A DNA stretch of 64,000 nucleotides from Solibacillus sp040274725 (GTDB taxonomy: Bacteria; Bacillota; Bacilli; Bacillales_A; Planococcaceae), in contig JBEMAQ010000020.1 in the NCBI GenBank assembly GCA_040274725.1, forward strand, positions 1-64,000. The letters run 5' to 3'. Below, piece after piece: positions 7,768 through 16,207 of this stretch. The notes beneath the pieces are model-generated. The model ran no database searches, was not told where the DNA came from, and saw only the letters and a list, made by a program, of their open reading frames with translations. Position 1 is the stretch's first letter, and each line of letters begins with the position of its first letter. The position numbers and the translations under genes were made by a program.

Positions 7768-8777
7768 GTATAAAAGAATATGTAAAAGATAGAACTTTAT
7801 ATTTGCTAATTAATTTTATATTATTCATCCTCATATGCGGGATTATGTTACTAATTAATATTGATAGTAACGTAATTTTCCTGACTTTCTGTATTTGGTT
7901 TTTCCCCGTCCTTACGTATATAATGATAGAGTTTTTTAAACAGAAAATGTTCTATAACGAGTTAAACAGTATAATGGACAGTTTAGATCAAAAATATCTG
8001 TTGTCTGAAATTATGAAAGAACCCGAAAATATAGAAGGGAAGCTTTTATATGATGTATTGCGACAGGCAAATAAGGACATGCATGAGCATGTAAAGAGCT
8101 ATAGAGATAGAGAAAATGAGTATAGGGAATATATCGAAACATGGGTTCATGAAATCAAGACACCGATTTCATCAACAAGGTTAATCATCGAAAATAATCA
8201 AAACACCATTACTCGAAATATTCAAGATGAAATAAAAAAAATTGAAGAATATATAGAACAGGTCCTTTATTATTCAAGAAGTAATCATGTCGGTAAGGAT
8301 TATCTTATTAAAGAGGTCTCTTTAGCTGATCTTGTTAGATGTGTTATCAAGAGAAATTCGAGAGACTTTATTAGCAAAGGGATTACGGTCGATATGGAAG
8401 CAGTAGAAGGAATGGCGTACAGTGATGCGAAATGGCTGGAATTTATAGTGAATCAACTGATTGGCAATGCAATTAAATACACGAGGGAATGTGATGGAAA
8501 GGTAACAATCCATACGATTAGAAATGAAAACAATATCATACTTACCATAGAGGATAATGGTGTCGGTATAATAGATAAGGATATAAATAGAGTTTTTGAA
8601 AAAGGATTTACTGGAGAAAATGGACGAAAGTTTGGTGGATCCACTGGCATAGGGCTTTACTTGTGCAAAAAACTTGCGGAGCAGCTTGGTTTAGGGCTTA
8701 CGTTAACCTCTAAAGTGGGAGAAGGGACAAAGGTTAGTATTATTTTCCCCATAGGCAGTGTTAACTTAATACAATAA
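7764..8777 (+). CDS. BceS-type intramembrane-sensing histidine kinase
   Basis: 337 residues. Two membrane helices (about 13-33 and 38-58) joined by a very short loop leave no extracellular sensor domain, the mark of intramembrane-sensing kinases that rely on a BceAB transporter to report the peptide. The phospho-acceptor His lies in WVHEIKTPIS, and the N (NQLIGNAIKY), G1 (EDNGVGI) and G2 (GSTGIGLYL) boxes are complete. The 3' tail of this gene was copied into the duplication that follows: its GEGTKVSIIFP end reappears at 9379-9414. Confidence 0.92.
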   Translation: MSIKEYVKDRTLYLLINFILFILICGIMLLINIDSNVIFLTFCIWFFPVLTYIMIEFFKQKMFYNELNSIMDSLDQKYLLSEIMKEPENIEGKLLYDVLRQANKDMHEHVKSYRDRENEYREYIETWVHEIKTPISSTRLIIENNQNTITRNIQDEIKKIEEYIEQVLYYSRSNHVGKDYLIKEVSLADLVRCVIKRNSRDFISKGITVDMEAVEGMAYSDAKWLEFIVNQLIGNAIKYTRECDGKVTIHTIRNENNIILTIEDNGVGIIDKDINRVFEKGFTGENGRKFGGSTGIGLYLCKKLAEQLGLGLTLTSKVGEGTKVSIIFPIGSVNLIQ

Positions 8778-9378
8778 TTCATCTTATAATGACGGATTTA
8801 TGGCTAGTGTCTGTATTAGCTGTAAAGCCGTTATTTTTAATCTTGCAAAAATGTAACGTTAATAAAATATAAACCAATATGTTATCACCTTTTCCACTGA
8901 TAAGATGAGTACAAATCATACATTGGGAGGAATTAGAGTGGAGCAACTAGAACTGAAAAAAATATTCACAAAGGTAGTAGGGGTCATTATTTTGTTAGTA
9001 GGCGTTTACTTTGTTTATGAATACGTTACTGAACCAAAAATGGTAGATGGCGTTGTGTCAAAAAATATGGATGATAAAGGAAATCCTGTAGATGCAACTG
9101 CCGATTTTTCGCCAGAGGATACGGTTTATTTTTCTGCTAAGCGGAACAGATTCTGGATTAGAGAAGCAGAGGTCGTTTGGTACAAAGATGAAATTGCCAC
9201 AGAGAATAGAATTTATGTTGAGGAAAAAGTGAAGACAAACAAAGCTGGATATTTCTCTGCCAAGCTATCCGTTCCAGAAGGTCTTGAAGAAGGTCATTAC
9301 GGTGTTACGATTTATGTAGATGGTGCAAAAATTATCGAAACAAAAGCCGAGTTTGATGTGAAAAAAGTAAAAGGTGCT
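8718..9378 (+). repeat. Tandem duplication, unit 1
   Basis: Unit 1 holds the last 60 bases of the kinase gene, the 160-base spacer and one anchored-protein gene. It is repeated directly as unit 2 (9379-10332). The spacer halves are nearly identical (for example TTATGGCTAGTGTCTGTATT and GCAAAAATGTAACGTTAATA occur in both). Confidence 0.85.
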
Positions 9379-9414
9379 GGAGAAGGAACAAAGGTAAGTA
9401 CTATTTCCCCGTAG
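8938..9414 (+). CDS. Membrane-anchored extracytoplasmic protein, copy 1
   Basis: 158 residues from GTG 8938 (GGGAGG seven bases upstream; an ATG at 8905 lacks a site). One membrane helix at about 12-30 is followed by a 110-residue outside domain of beta-rich character ending EGLEEGHYGVTIYVDG, then FDVKK. About 60% identical to copy 2. Its last 14 residues (GAGEGTKVSTISP region) come not from the ancestral gene but from the duplicated kinase tail, so the duplication junction lies inside this gene. No named domain is recognised; the outside part looks like an immunoglobulin-like fold. Its place between a Bce-type kinase and transporter suggests a role in peptide sensing or protection. Confidence 0.75.
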   Translation: MEQLELKKIFTKVVGVIILLVGVYFVYEYVTEPKMVDGVVSKNMDDKGNPVDATADFSPEDTVYFSAKRNRFWIREAEVVWYKDEIATENRIYVEEKVKTNKAGYFSAKLSVPEGLEEGHYGVTIYVDGAKIIETKAEFDVKKVKGAGEGTKVSTISP

Positions 9415-9487
9415 GTAGTGTTAACTTCATACAATAATTCATCTTATAGTGACGGATTTATGGCTAGTGTCTGTATTAGCTGTAAAT

Positions 9488-9746
9488 CTTTTTTTTATGT
9501 TAAGGAAACTTTAGATTTTCGCATTGTGGATAACTTAAGGCAAAGTATGCTTTACGTCCAGGCTAAAGCGCCAGCCCCTCGAGGTCGCTTCGATCCCTCG
9601 GGTGAAAGTAAAGAGCGCACTTTCACTTCGGGCTCTCCAGCAGCTGAGGCTCACACGATGTGAGTCATTGAGGACATGCCACATGGATGTGGCATTTATG
9701 TCCACTCGGGGCTGAGCAGGCACTTTAGCGCTTTTGTTCTTTCAAT
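9488..9746 (+). repeat. MITE-like highly structured insertion
   Basis: These 259 bases are present in unit 2 of the tandem duplication and absent from the same place in unit 1, so they are an insertion. The core (about 9558-9736) is bounded by inverted ends GGCTAAAGCGCC and GGCACTTTAGCGC. Inside are several nested hairpins: CTCGAGG...CCTCGGG, GAAAGT...ACTTTC, CTCACA/TGTGAG and a perfect ATGCCACAT/ATGTGGCAT arm within GGACAT...ATGTCC. It is GC-richer than its surroundings and codes for nothing convincing. It behaves like a small non-autonomous mobile repeat or mobile structured-RNA element. Confidence 0.7.
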
Positions 9747-9842
9747 CCTTGCAAAAATGTAACGTTAATAAAATATAAACCAATATGTCATCACCTTTCC
9801 CACTGATAAAATAAGTACAAATAATACATTGGGGGAATTAAG

Positions 9843-10319
9843 ATGAAATCGTTAGAAGGGGGAAAAGTAGTGACATTGGTAAGGACAATAATTAAATGGT
9901 TTAATTGGAAAAAGGTAGTGCTGTTGTTGCTGGGATTCGCTATTTTGTCAGTGGGCACTACCAATTTGTATGGATACGTTAATGAACGAAAAATTGTAAA
10001 TGGTGTTGTGTCAAAAAATCTCAGTGCCAAGGGGATGCCTGTAGGAATGACGCTGTTTGCACCAGAGGATACGGTTTATTTTACAGCAAAGGGGAATAAA
10101 TTCTGGGTTAAAAAAGCCGAAATCGTATGGTATAAAGGGGAAATTGCTAGAGAGAACAGAATTTATGTTGAGAAAAATGTTGCGCTTAACAAAGAGGGGT
10201 ATTTTACTGCTAAACTACCAGCTCCAGAAGGTCTTGAAGAAGGTCATTACGGTGTCACTATTTATGTAGATGGTTCAGAGTTTATGCAAACAAGGGCCGA
10301 ATTTGATGTAATAAAGTAA
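9843..10319 (+). CDS. Membrane-anchored extracytoplasmic protein, copy 2
   Basis: 158 residues from ATG 9843 (GGGGG site). A slightly longer cytoplasmic start is followed by a membrane helix at about 24-42 and the same outside domain as copy 1 (KIVNGVVSKNL, SPEDTVYF-like APEDTVYF, YGVTIYVDG). This copy keeps the ancestral C-terminus, ending FDVIK, with the stop directly before AAGGTGGAGG, the ribosome site of the ABC ATPase. So it is likely co-translated with the transporter. Function is unknown. Confidence 0.75.
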   Translation: MKSLEGGKVVTLVRTIIKWFNWKKVVLLLLGFAILSVGTTNLYGYVNERKIVNGVVSKNLSAKGMPVGMTLFAPEDTVYFTAKGNKFWVKKAEIVWYKGEIARENRIYVEKNVALNKEGYFTAKLPAPEGLEEGHYGVTIYVDGSEFMQTRAEFDVIK

Positions 10320-10338
10320 AAGGTGGAGGCGGCAAAAA

Positions 10339-11106
10339 ATGCAAACGATATTAAACGTCCACAAGATTGAAAAATATTATGGAAATAAGGGCAATATTAC
10401 AAAAGCTATTGATAATATAAGCTTTGAGGTAATTGAGGGAGAATTTTTAGGTATAATGGGCCCTTCAGGCAGCGGGAAGACTACGCTATTGAATTGCATT
10501 TCAACGATTGATAACGTCACAACAGGCAAGATTATTATAAATAACAAAGATATTACGGCTCTTAAGACAAAAGCGCTGGAAGCATTTAGACGTGATGAAT
10601 TGGGCTTTATATTCCAAGATTTTAACCTTCTGGACACACTGACGGCTTATGAAAATATTGCTTTAGCTCTAACGATACAAAAGAGGGAAATAACTGAAAT
10701 AGATAACCTGATTAAAGATGTTGCGAAAAAACTTGGAATTAACGAGATACTTAACCAATACCCGTTTCAATTGTCAGGGGGGCAAAAGCAAAGAGTAGCC
10801 TGTGCAAGGGCCTTGGTTACGGAGCCATCTATTATTTTAGCGGATGAACCTACCGGCGCCTTAGATTCAAAATCCTCAAGATTATTATTGGAATCATTTG
10901 AAAAGCTGAATAAAGAGTTTCATTCAACGATTCTCATGGTTACCCATGACTCCTTTACAGCAAGCTATGCCAATAGAATCTTATTTATAAAAGACGGTCG
11001 AATTTTTACAGAACTAATACGTGGGAATGATACGAGAAAGGAATTCTTCAATAAAATAATTGAAGTTGTTACTTTACTTGGAGGCGATGTTGGCCATGTT
11101 CTTTAA
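10339..11106 (+). CDS. BceA-type ABC transporter ATPase
   Basis: 255 residues with Walker A (GPSGSGKTTLL), Q-loop (FIFQDFNLLD), signature (LSGGQKQRVA), Walker B (IILADEPTGALD) and H-loop (MVTHDS) all intact. It powers the permease encoded next, with which it overlaps by 11 bases. In Bce systems this pair recognises cell-wall-active peptides such as bacitracin at their lipid targets and also signals to the kinase. ATG 10339 has AAGGTGGAGG upstream. Confidence 0.93.
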   Translation: MQTILNVHKIEKYYGNKGNITKAIDNISFEVIEGEFLGIMGPSGSGKTTLLNCISTIDNVTTGKIIINNKDITALKTKALEAFRRDELGFIFQDFNLLDTLTAYENIALALTIQKREITEIDNLIKDVAKKLGINEILNQYPFQLSGGQKQRVACARALVTEPSIILADEPTGALDSKSSRLLLESFEKLNKEFHSTILMVTHDSFTASYANRILFIKDGRIFTELIRGNDTRKEFFNKIIEVVTLLGGDVGHVL

Positions 11107-13099
11107 AATAGCAATCAACAATGTAAAAAGAAGCTTTAAGGATTATTCTATCTATTTTCTTACGCTAACGTTAGGAATATGTATCTTTTACAGTTTCAAT
11201 TCAATTGAAGCACAAAATTCGATTTTAGAAATGAATAAGGATCCCGACTATATTTTAACACTAAATATGATTATGGCTGGAACATCTGTATTTGTATCTT
11301 TTGTTCTTGGTGGGCTCATCATTTATGCCAATAATTCTTTAATAAAAAAGCGAAAAAAAGAATTAGGTATATACATGACATTAGGAATGCCAAAAGGTAC
11401 TATCTCAAAAATATTGCTTTTTGAAACCCTTTTTATCGGTGCGCTGTCCCTTGTGGTTGGGCTTGGACTCGGGATAATCGTTTCACAGGGAATGTCAGTC
11501 ATTACGGCCAACATCCTAGGAGTTGATGTGGAAAAATTTAAGTTCATTATTTCATTTAGTGCGGTGATTAAATCGGTCGTATACTTTGGAATAATTTATC
11601 TTTTGGTGATGATCTTCAATCAGATTACGATTTCAAAATACAAATTGATTGACATGCTAAATGCAGCAAAGAGAAATGAAAAAGTAAAGGTAAAGAATTC
11701 TTTTGTATCAATCCTTCTATTTCTGTTATCTGTGGGGTTATTAGTAACTGCTTATAGTAGGATTCTAAAGAGCGGAATAGATGCCGAAGTTAATGAGTTG
11801 TTAATCACTGTCATACTAGGCGTGATTGGAACCCTGTTTTTCTTTTTCAGTTTCTCTAGTTTCTTTATCCATATTGTGCAAAAGAACAAAAAAATCTATT
11901 TAAAAGATATAAACATATTTGTATTAAGACAAATCAATAACAAAATCAATACGAACTTCTTATCTATGACTGTTATCTGTCTCATGCTTTTTTTAACGAT
12001 TTCACTGTTATTTACGGCGTTTGATTTAAAAGGAAGTATTGATAAAAGTAATAAGACTTTTGATGCGTCAGCATTTCTCGTTGTTAACAATGAGAGTGAA
12101 AATCCTAAGGAGAATGATATCGAAGAATTTATAAATAAAATAAACTTTACTTTCGAACCTTATGAAAAGTATGCCTTTTATAGTGAATATAAACTGAATG
12201 TTACGCCTGAGGACTTGTTATCAAAGTATTTAAACGAGCAGGAGCGAATCGATTTAAAGGAAGATTATTTTTACGGTGATGCGATATCTGCCATAAAAAT
12301 ATCGGATTATAATGCAATGATAAAGCTTAAGGGACAGGAAGCTATTGATTTAAAGGAAAATGAGGTTTTAGTTGTATCTAACTACGAGTATGTGAAGAGT
12401 ACCCTTTCTAACTATAAGAAGGGTAAAGGTATTATCCAGATAGAGGACAAAGCCTACACAATCAAAAATGAGTCTCCTATCGAAGAAACTATAAATATTA
12501 GTGGTTATAATGAGTTTTTTTATCTGATCATTCCTGATAACTTTAACGGAAGTCTACAGCTAGAGTTTACAGGCTTTAATGTAATATACGAAGAGCAATA
12601 TTCAGAAAAATCAGATGAAAAATTCGCCAACCTATTTAATAACCTTGCAGAAGATCAATATAGAGACGTCTTTCCAGCTTTAGTTATTGGGGGGACATGG
12701 GACCAAGTACAAGATAGAAAGAATGGAGGAATCGCATTATTTGTATTCTTAGGTCTATTTTTAGGGCTTATATTTATAATCACTAGCGCGGCCGTTATGG
12801 CATTGCAACAGTTATCTGATGCAAGTGATAGCTTGGAACGATATAAGTCTCTAAAGAAAATCGGTGTCACTGAAAAATTAATAAACAATGCAATATTGAG
12901 ACAAAGCTTAATCTATTTTATGACACCTCTAGGTTTGGCTATTATTCATTCAATAGTCGGAATAAGCGCAGTTAGTAAAATTTTTAATTTCCACTACGAA
13001 AGTATAATCATAAGCTCTTTATTCCTTGTAATAATATATGGTGGCTATTTTTATGCAACGTATGTTGGTGTTAAGAATATAGTTAAAAATAGTAACTAA
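11096..13099 (+). CDS. BceB-type FtsX-domain ABC permease
   Basis: 667 residues from ATG 11096 (GGAGG eleven bases upstream; the ATG at 11087 is too close to it). The MFFKIAINNVKRSFKDY opening is typical of BceB. One helix, then an FtsX-like block of three (about 45-200), two pairs, a large outside domain of about 220 residues between helices 7 and 8 (about 310-535), and three final helices make the ten-helix layout of peptide-sensing permeases. The outside domain is the likely ligand-recognition part and is what distinguishes systems, so specificity cannot be told. No clear terminator follows. Confidence 0.92.
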   Translation: MFFKIAINNVKRSFKDYSIYFLTLTLGICIFYSFNSIEAQNSILEMNKDPDYILTLNMIMAGTSVFVSFVLGGLIIYANNSLIKKRKKELGIYMTLGMPKGTISKILLFETLFIGALSLVVGLGLGIIVSQGMSVITANILGVDVEKFKFIISFSAVIKSVVYFGIIYLLVMIFNQITISKYKLIDMLNAAKRNEKVKVKNSFVSILLFLLSVGLLVTAYSRILKSGIDAEVNELLITVILGVIGTLFFFFSFSSFFIHIVQKNKKIYLKDINIFVLRQINNKINTNFLSMTVICLMLFLTISLLFTAFDLKGSIDKSNKTFDASAFLVVNNESENPKENDIEEFINKINFTFEPYEKYAFYSEYKLNVTPEDLLSKYLNEQERIDLKEDYFYGDAISAIKISDYNAMIKLKGQEAIDLKENEVLVVSNYEYVKSTLSNYKKGKGIIQIEDKAYTIKNESPIEETINISGYNEFFYLIIPDNFNGSLQLEFTGFNVIYEEQYSEKSDEKFANLFNNLAEDQYRDVFPALVIGGTWDQVQDRKNGGIALFVFLGLFLGLIFIITSAAVMALQQLSDASDSLERYKSLKKIGVTEKLINNAILRQSLIYFMTPLGLAIIHSIVGISAVSKIFNFHYESIIISSLFLVIIYGGYFYATYVGVKNIVKNSN

Positions 13100-13198
13100 T
13101 TTTAATTAAATATATGTTGATTCGTACAACGCAATAGAATAAATAAGGAATGAGTGAGAAATAATAGAACTAGCTCAAAAAAGAACGGAGTTGATTCT

Positions 13199-14458
13199 AT
13201 GTCAAATGCAGGAAAAATGCCGCGAGAAGAAGGGATAGACCATAGTTTCAGTCTTATAAGAGAAGGCTATATGTATATTTTGAATAAACGTCGTAGTTTT
13301 AATTCTGACATGTTTGAAACCCGCTTACTGGGAAAGAAAGCAATCTGCATGGGAGGTAAAGAGGCTGCGGAACTTTTTTATGATCCGGAGAAATTCAAAA
13401 GGAAAGATGCGGCACCCAATCGGGCAATCCAAACATTGTTTGGTAAGAACGGTGTTCAGGCATTAGATGGCCACGCACACAAACATCGCAAGGAAATGTT
13501 TATGTCCATCATGTCTCCTGCTGAACTGAGTAGGCTAACTGATCTCACAAAAAAACAGTGGGCGTTAGCAGCAACAAAATGGGCAAAGGCAGATCAGGTT
13601 ACTCTCTATGAGGAAACGAAGGAGATTTTGTTCCGAACAGCTTGCGAGTGGGCCGGTGTACCTGTTCAAGAAAGTGAAATAAAGAATTTAACGAATTACT
13701 TTGCGGCAATGTTCGAGTCGGCAGGGGCGATTGGACCAAAGTATTGGATGGGTAGAAATGCGCGGAATAATGCAGAAAAATGGATGGAGGAACTCATTGA
13801 AAATGTTCGTCAAGGAACCGTCATGCCACCTGAAAATACAGCTTTGTATAGATTCTCCTGGCATCGTGAACTAGATGGGGACTTACTTGCGGTAGAAGTT
13901 GCGGCAGTTGAAGTAATCAATATTTTACGGCCGATTGTGGCAATTGCTATTTTTATCAATTTCATTGCGTTAGCGCTGCATCATTACCCGGAAGAAAGAA
14001 AGAAGCTTCAAACGGGCGATGAAAAATATGCGGAAATGTTTATTCAGGAAGTTCGCAGGTTTTATCCATTTTTCCCATTTGTAACAGCTTTGGTAAAGAA
14101 GGATTTTACTTGGAACGGCTATCAATTTGAAGAAGGTACCTTAACGCTTTTAGATCTTTATGGTACAAATCATGACCCTGAAATTTGGGATAATCCGGAT
14201 GTGTTCTATCCTGAACGCTTTTCAAATTGGCAAGAAAGCCCGTTTGGATTTATACCTCAAGGTGGAGGGGATTATTTTGGAGGACATCGCTGTGCAGGTG
14301 AATGGGTAACGATTGAAGTGATGAAAGTGAGCCTAAATTTCCTTGTGAATCAAATTACTTATGAATTTCCTGACCAAGACGTAAGTTATAGTATGGTGGA
14401 TATTCCGAGTATCCCTCGTAGTAAAATTGCACTTAAAAATGTAAAGCTAAACATGTAA
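13199..14458 (+). CDS. cypC: CYP152-type fatty-acid peroxygenase (P450)
   Basis: 419 residues from ATG 13199 (GGAG eight bases upstream). Strong overall likeness to Bacillus P450 BS-beta/YbdT, which uses hydrogen peroxide to hydroxylate long-chain fatty acids at the alpha or beta position without a reductase. The substrate-carboxylate Arg lies in NILRPIVA (near 244), replacing the usual acid-alcohol pair, and the haem-ligand Cys is in GGHRCAGEW (near 365). The ordinary F-G-x-G-x haem motif is altered as in the family. It precedes an SDR gene on the same strand; co-action in lipid oxidation is possible but inferred. Confidence 0.9.
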   Translation: MSNAGKMPREEGIDHSFSLIREGYMYILNKRRSFNSDMFETRLLGKKAICMGGKEAAELFYDPEKFKRKDAAPNRAIQTLFGKNGVQALDGHAHKHRKEMFMSIMSPAELSRLTDLTKKQWALAATKWAKADQVTLYEETKEILFRTACEWAGVPVQESEIKNLTNYFAAMFESAGAIGPKYWMGRNARNNAEKWMEELIENVRQGTVMPPENTALYRFSWHRELDGDLLAVEVAAVEVINILRPIVAIAIFINFIALALHHYPEERKKLQTGDEKYAEMFIQEVRRFYPFFPFVTALVKKDFTWNGYQFEEGTLTLLDLYGTNHDPEIWDNPDVFYPERFSNWQESPFGFIPQGGGDYFGGHRCAGEWVTIEVMKVSLNFLVNQITYEFPDQDVSYSMVDIPSIPRSKIALKNVKLNM

Positions 14459-14490
14459 ATTCCTTTAGAATTTTTGTTGTTAATCGGAAA

Positions 14491-14532
14491 GTGCCAAAAG
14501 TCGATTGAGGAGAGAGAGGTCGGCTTTTGGCG
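14491..14532 (+). terminator. Hairpin after the P450 gene
   Basis: GCCAAAAGTCGA paired with TCGGCTTTTGGC, loop of about 15 bases. There is no clear T-run on either side, so it may be a weak terminator or transcript-end stabiliser. Confidence 0.45.
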
Positions 14533-14603
14533 TATGAAAAAATTCCATTGACAAATAATACTTATGAGAAAGTAAAATTTTTGTTTGACCTTGGAGGAAT
14601 AGC

Positions 14604-15347
14604 ATGGGGAAATTAGATGGCAAAGTAGCAATCATTACAGGGGCAGCACAAGGGATGGGTGCGATGCATGTTCGTAAATTTGTGGAAGAAGGCGCAAAAG
14701 TAGCGATTACAGACCTTAACTTTGAAGGGGCACAAAAACTAGCCGATGAAATAGGAGAAAACTCAATCGCGCTTAAATTAGATGTTGCTAGTGAAGACAA
14801 CTGGGTAGAAGTTGTCGCAAAAACAGAAGAAACATTTGGTCCTATCAACGTGTTAGTAAACAACGCGGGAATTGGTATCTTCAAAACATTAGAACAACTA
14901 ACGGTCAAAGACTTTGAATTAACATTTAAAGTAGACGAGCTTGGCGTATTTTTAGGCATGCAAAAAGTACTTCCTTCTATGAAAAAAGCTGGCATAGGGT
15001 CTATTGTTAACATTTCGTCAGTAGATGGTTTGGTAAGTGCGCCAACAGCTATTGCGTATAGCGCTTCTAAACATGCTGTAACAGGTATGACGAAAGGTGC
15101 TGCTGCTGAGCTTGGGCAATATAACATCCGTGTAAACTCTGTACATCCTGGCATTATCAAAACGCCTATGGCTGATCAACCGGATGTTGAAGAATACCTG
15201 AAGCAACTTGAACAAGATATTCCACTAAGAAGAAGAGCCGAAGTAGAAGAAGTTTCTAATTTAGTTATCTACCTGGCATCGGATGATTCTAGCTATTCGA
15301 CCGGAAGCCAATTTGTAGTAGATGGCGGAATGATTTCGGATCTCTAA
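14604..15347 (+). CDS. Short-chain dehydrogenase/reductase
   Basis: 247 residues, classical SDR. The cofactor motif TGAAQGMGAMH is at about 12-22; the acidic residue after the second strand (TDLNFEG) suggests NAD(H). NNAGIG, the catalytic Ser (NISSVDG) and the YSASK pair (near 151-155) are present. It resembles bacterial 3-alpha/20-beta-hydroxysteroid dehydrogenases and FabG-like enzymes; substrate unknown. ATG 14604 has TTGGAGGAA seven bases upstream. The IS3 element begins 118 bases past its stop. Confidence 0.88.
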   Translation: MGKLDGKVAIITGAAQGMGAMHVRKFVEEGAKVAITDLNFEGAQKLADEIGENSIALKLDVASEDNWVEVVAKTEETFGPINVLVNNAGIGIFKTLEQLTVKDFELTFKVDELGVFLGMQKVLPSMKKAGIGSIVNISSVDGLVSAPTAIAYSASKHAVTGMTKGAAAELGQYNIRVNSVHPGIIKTPMADQPDVEEYLKQLEQDIPLRRRAEVEEVSNLVIYLASDDSSYSTGSQFVVDGGMISDL

Positions 15348-15442
15348 TAGACATGGTAGTGGTGGAAATGATCGTCTTATTAAGACAGGATAAAGAAAAT
15401 TAAATATTTATTCCGTCACTAACAACAAAAACATATCTCTTG

Positions 15443-15460
15443 AATAGGGATATCCCTATT
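15443..15460. repeat. 18-bp perfect palindrome beside the IS end
   Basis: AATAGGGATATCCCTATT is a perfect palindrome, flanked further out by CATATC on the left and GATATG on the right, so the dyad is larger and imperfect. The IS3 left end starts four bases away. Confidence 0.8.
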
Positions 15461-15526
15461 GATATGCTCCCCATTAGGTAGACAGATTAAAAAATAAAAT
15501 CTGTTTATTAAATGGGGAGCTTTTTT

Positions 15527-16207
15527 ATGACGAAACAACTAATAACACCTGAAATGAAATTGTTAGCTCTTCAATATGTAGAGGAAGGGCTTTATTCTAT
15601 TCGAGAAATTTGTGAAAAGTACGCTATTTCGACTTACACATTTAAAAGCTGGCGTACTAAATTTAAAACCGGGGGAATTGAAGCATTAACGCCAGCTAAG
15701 AAAAATAAGTTTTACTCCAAAGAACTAAAAGAACGAGCAGTGGCAGACTACTTAACGAAAAAGTATTCAATGTACGAAATCCTCTCAACATATGAAATTA
15801 GGGGTTGGTCGTTGTTCAAATCATGGTTAAAAACCTATACTAGTCATAGTGAATTAAAAGATTCGGGTAAAGGAATGAGCCAAACTATGACTAAAGGAAA
15901 AAAAACAACCGTAGAAGAACGCATTGAAATCGTCAAAGCCTGCCTAGCGAACGGGAAGAATTATCAAGAGACAGCGGCACAATATGAAGTATCTTATCAA
16001 CAGGTGTATCAATGGGTACGTAAGTTTGAAAAGGATGGGGAAAAGGCCCTTCAAGATCAACGTGGTCGCACAAAACCAGCAGAAGAACGCACACCAGAAG
16101 ATGAATTACGCTTAAAAATTCAACAGATGGAGCGCGAAAATGAACGATTACGTGCAGAAAATTTACTACTAAAAAAGTTAGAGGAAATCGAAAGGAGGTA
16201 TCGTTAA
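15527..16207 (+). CDS. IS3 transposase OrfA, helix-turn-helix protein
   Basis: 226 residues from ATG 15527 (GGGGAGC upstream). Two helix-turn-helix units, one at about 10-60 (SIREICEKYAIS...FKSWRTKF) and one at about 130-185 (NYQETAAQYEVSYQQVYQWV), are followed by a leucine-zipper coiled coil near the C-terminus (MERENERLRAENLLLKKLEE). It is longer than typical IS3 OrfA proteins because of the duplicated HTH, as in IS150-group members. It binds the ends and, fused to OrfB by frameshifting, makes the transposase. Confidence 0.88.
   Translation: MTKQLITPEMKLLALQYVEEGLYSIREICEKYAISTYTFKSWRTKFKTGGIEALTPAKKNKFYSKELKERAVADYLTKKYSMYEILSTYEIRGWSLFKSWLKTYTSHSELKDSGKGMSQTMTKGKKTTVEERIEIVKACLANGKNYQETAAQYEVSYQQVYQWVRKFEKDGEKALQDQRGRTKPAEERTPEDELRLKIQQMERENERLRAENLLLKKLEEIERRYR

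Larger units (their letters stand above)
9379..10332 (+). repeat. Tandem duplication, unit 2
   Basis: The second unit begins with the copied kinase tail (GGAGAAGG.ACAAAGGT.AGTA) and runs to the ribosome site of the ABC ATPase gene. It is about 290 bases longer than unit 1 because of the insertion at 9488-9746. A missing T in the copied tail breaks the kinase frame. Confidence 0.85.

Noticed and set aside
14480..15160. Long minus-strand reading frame opposite the SDR gene
   Set aside because: It mirrors a clear SDR gene with catalytic motifs, has no ribosome site and an unnatural Ser/Pro/Cys-rich composition.
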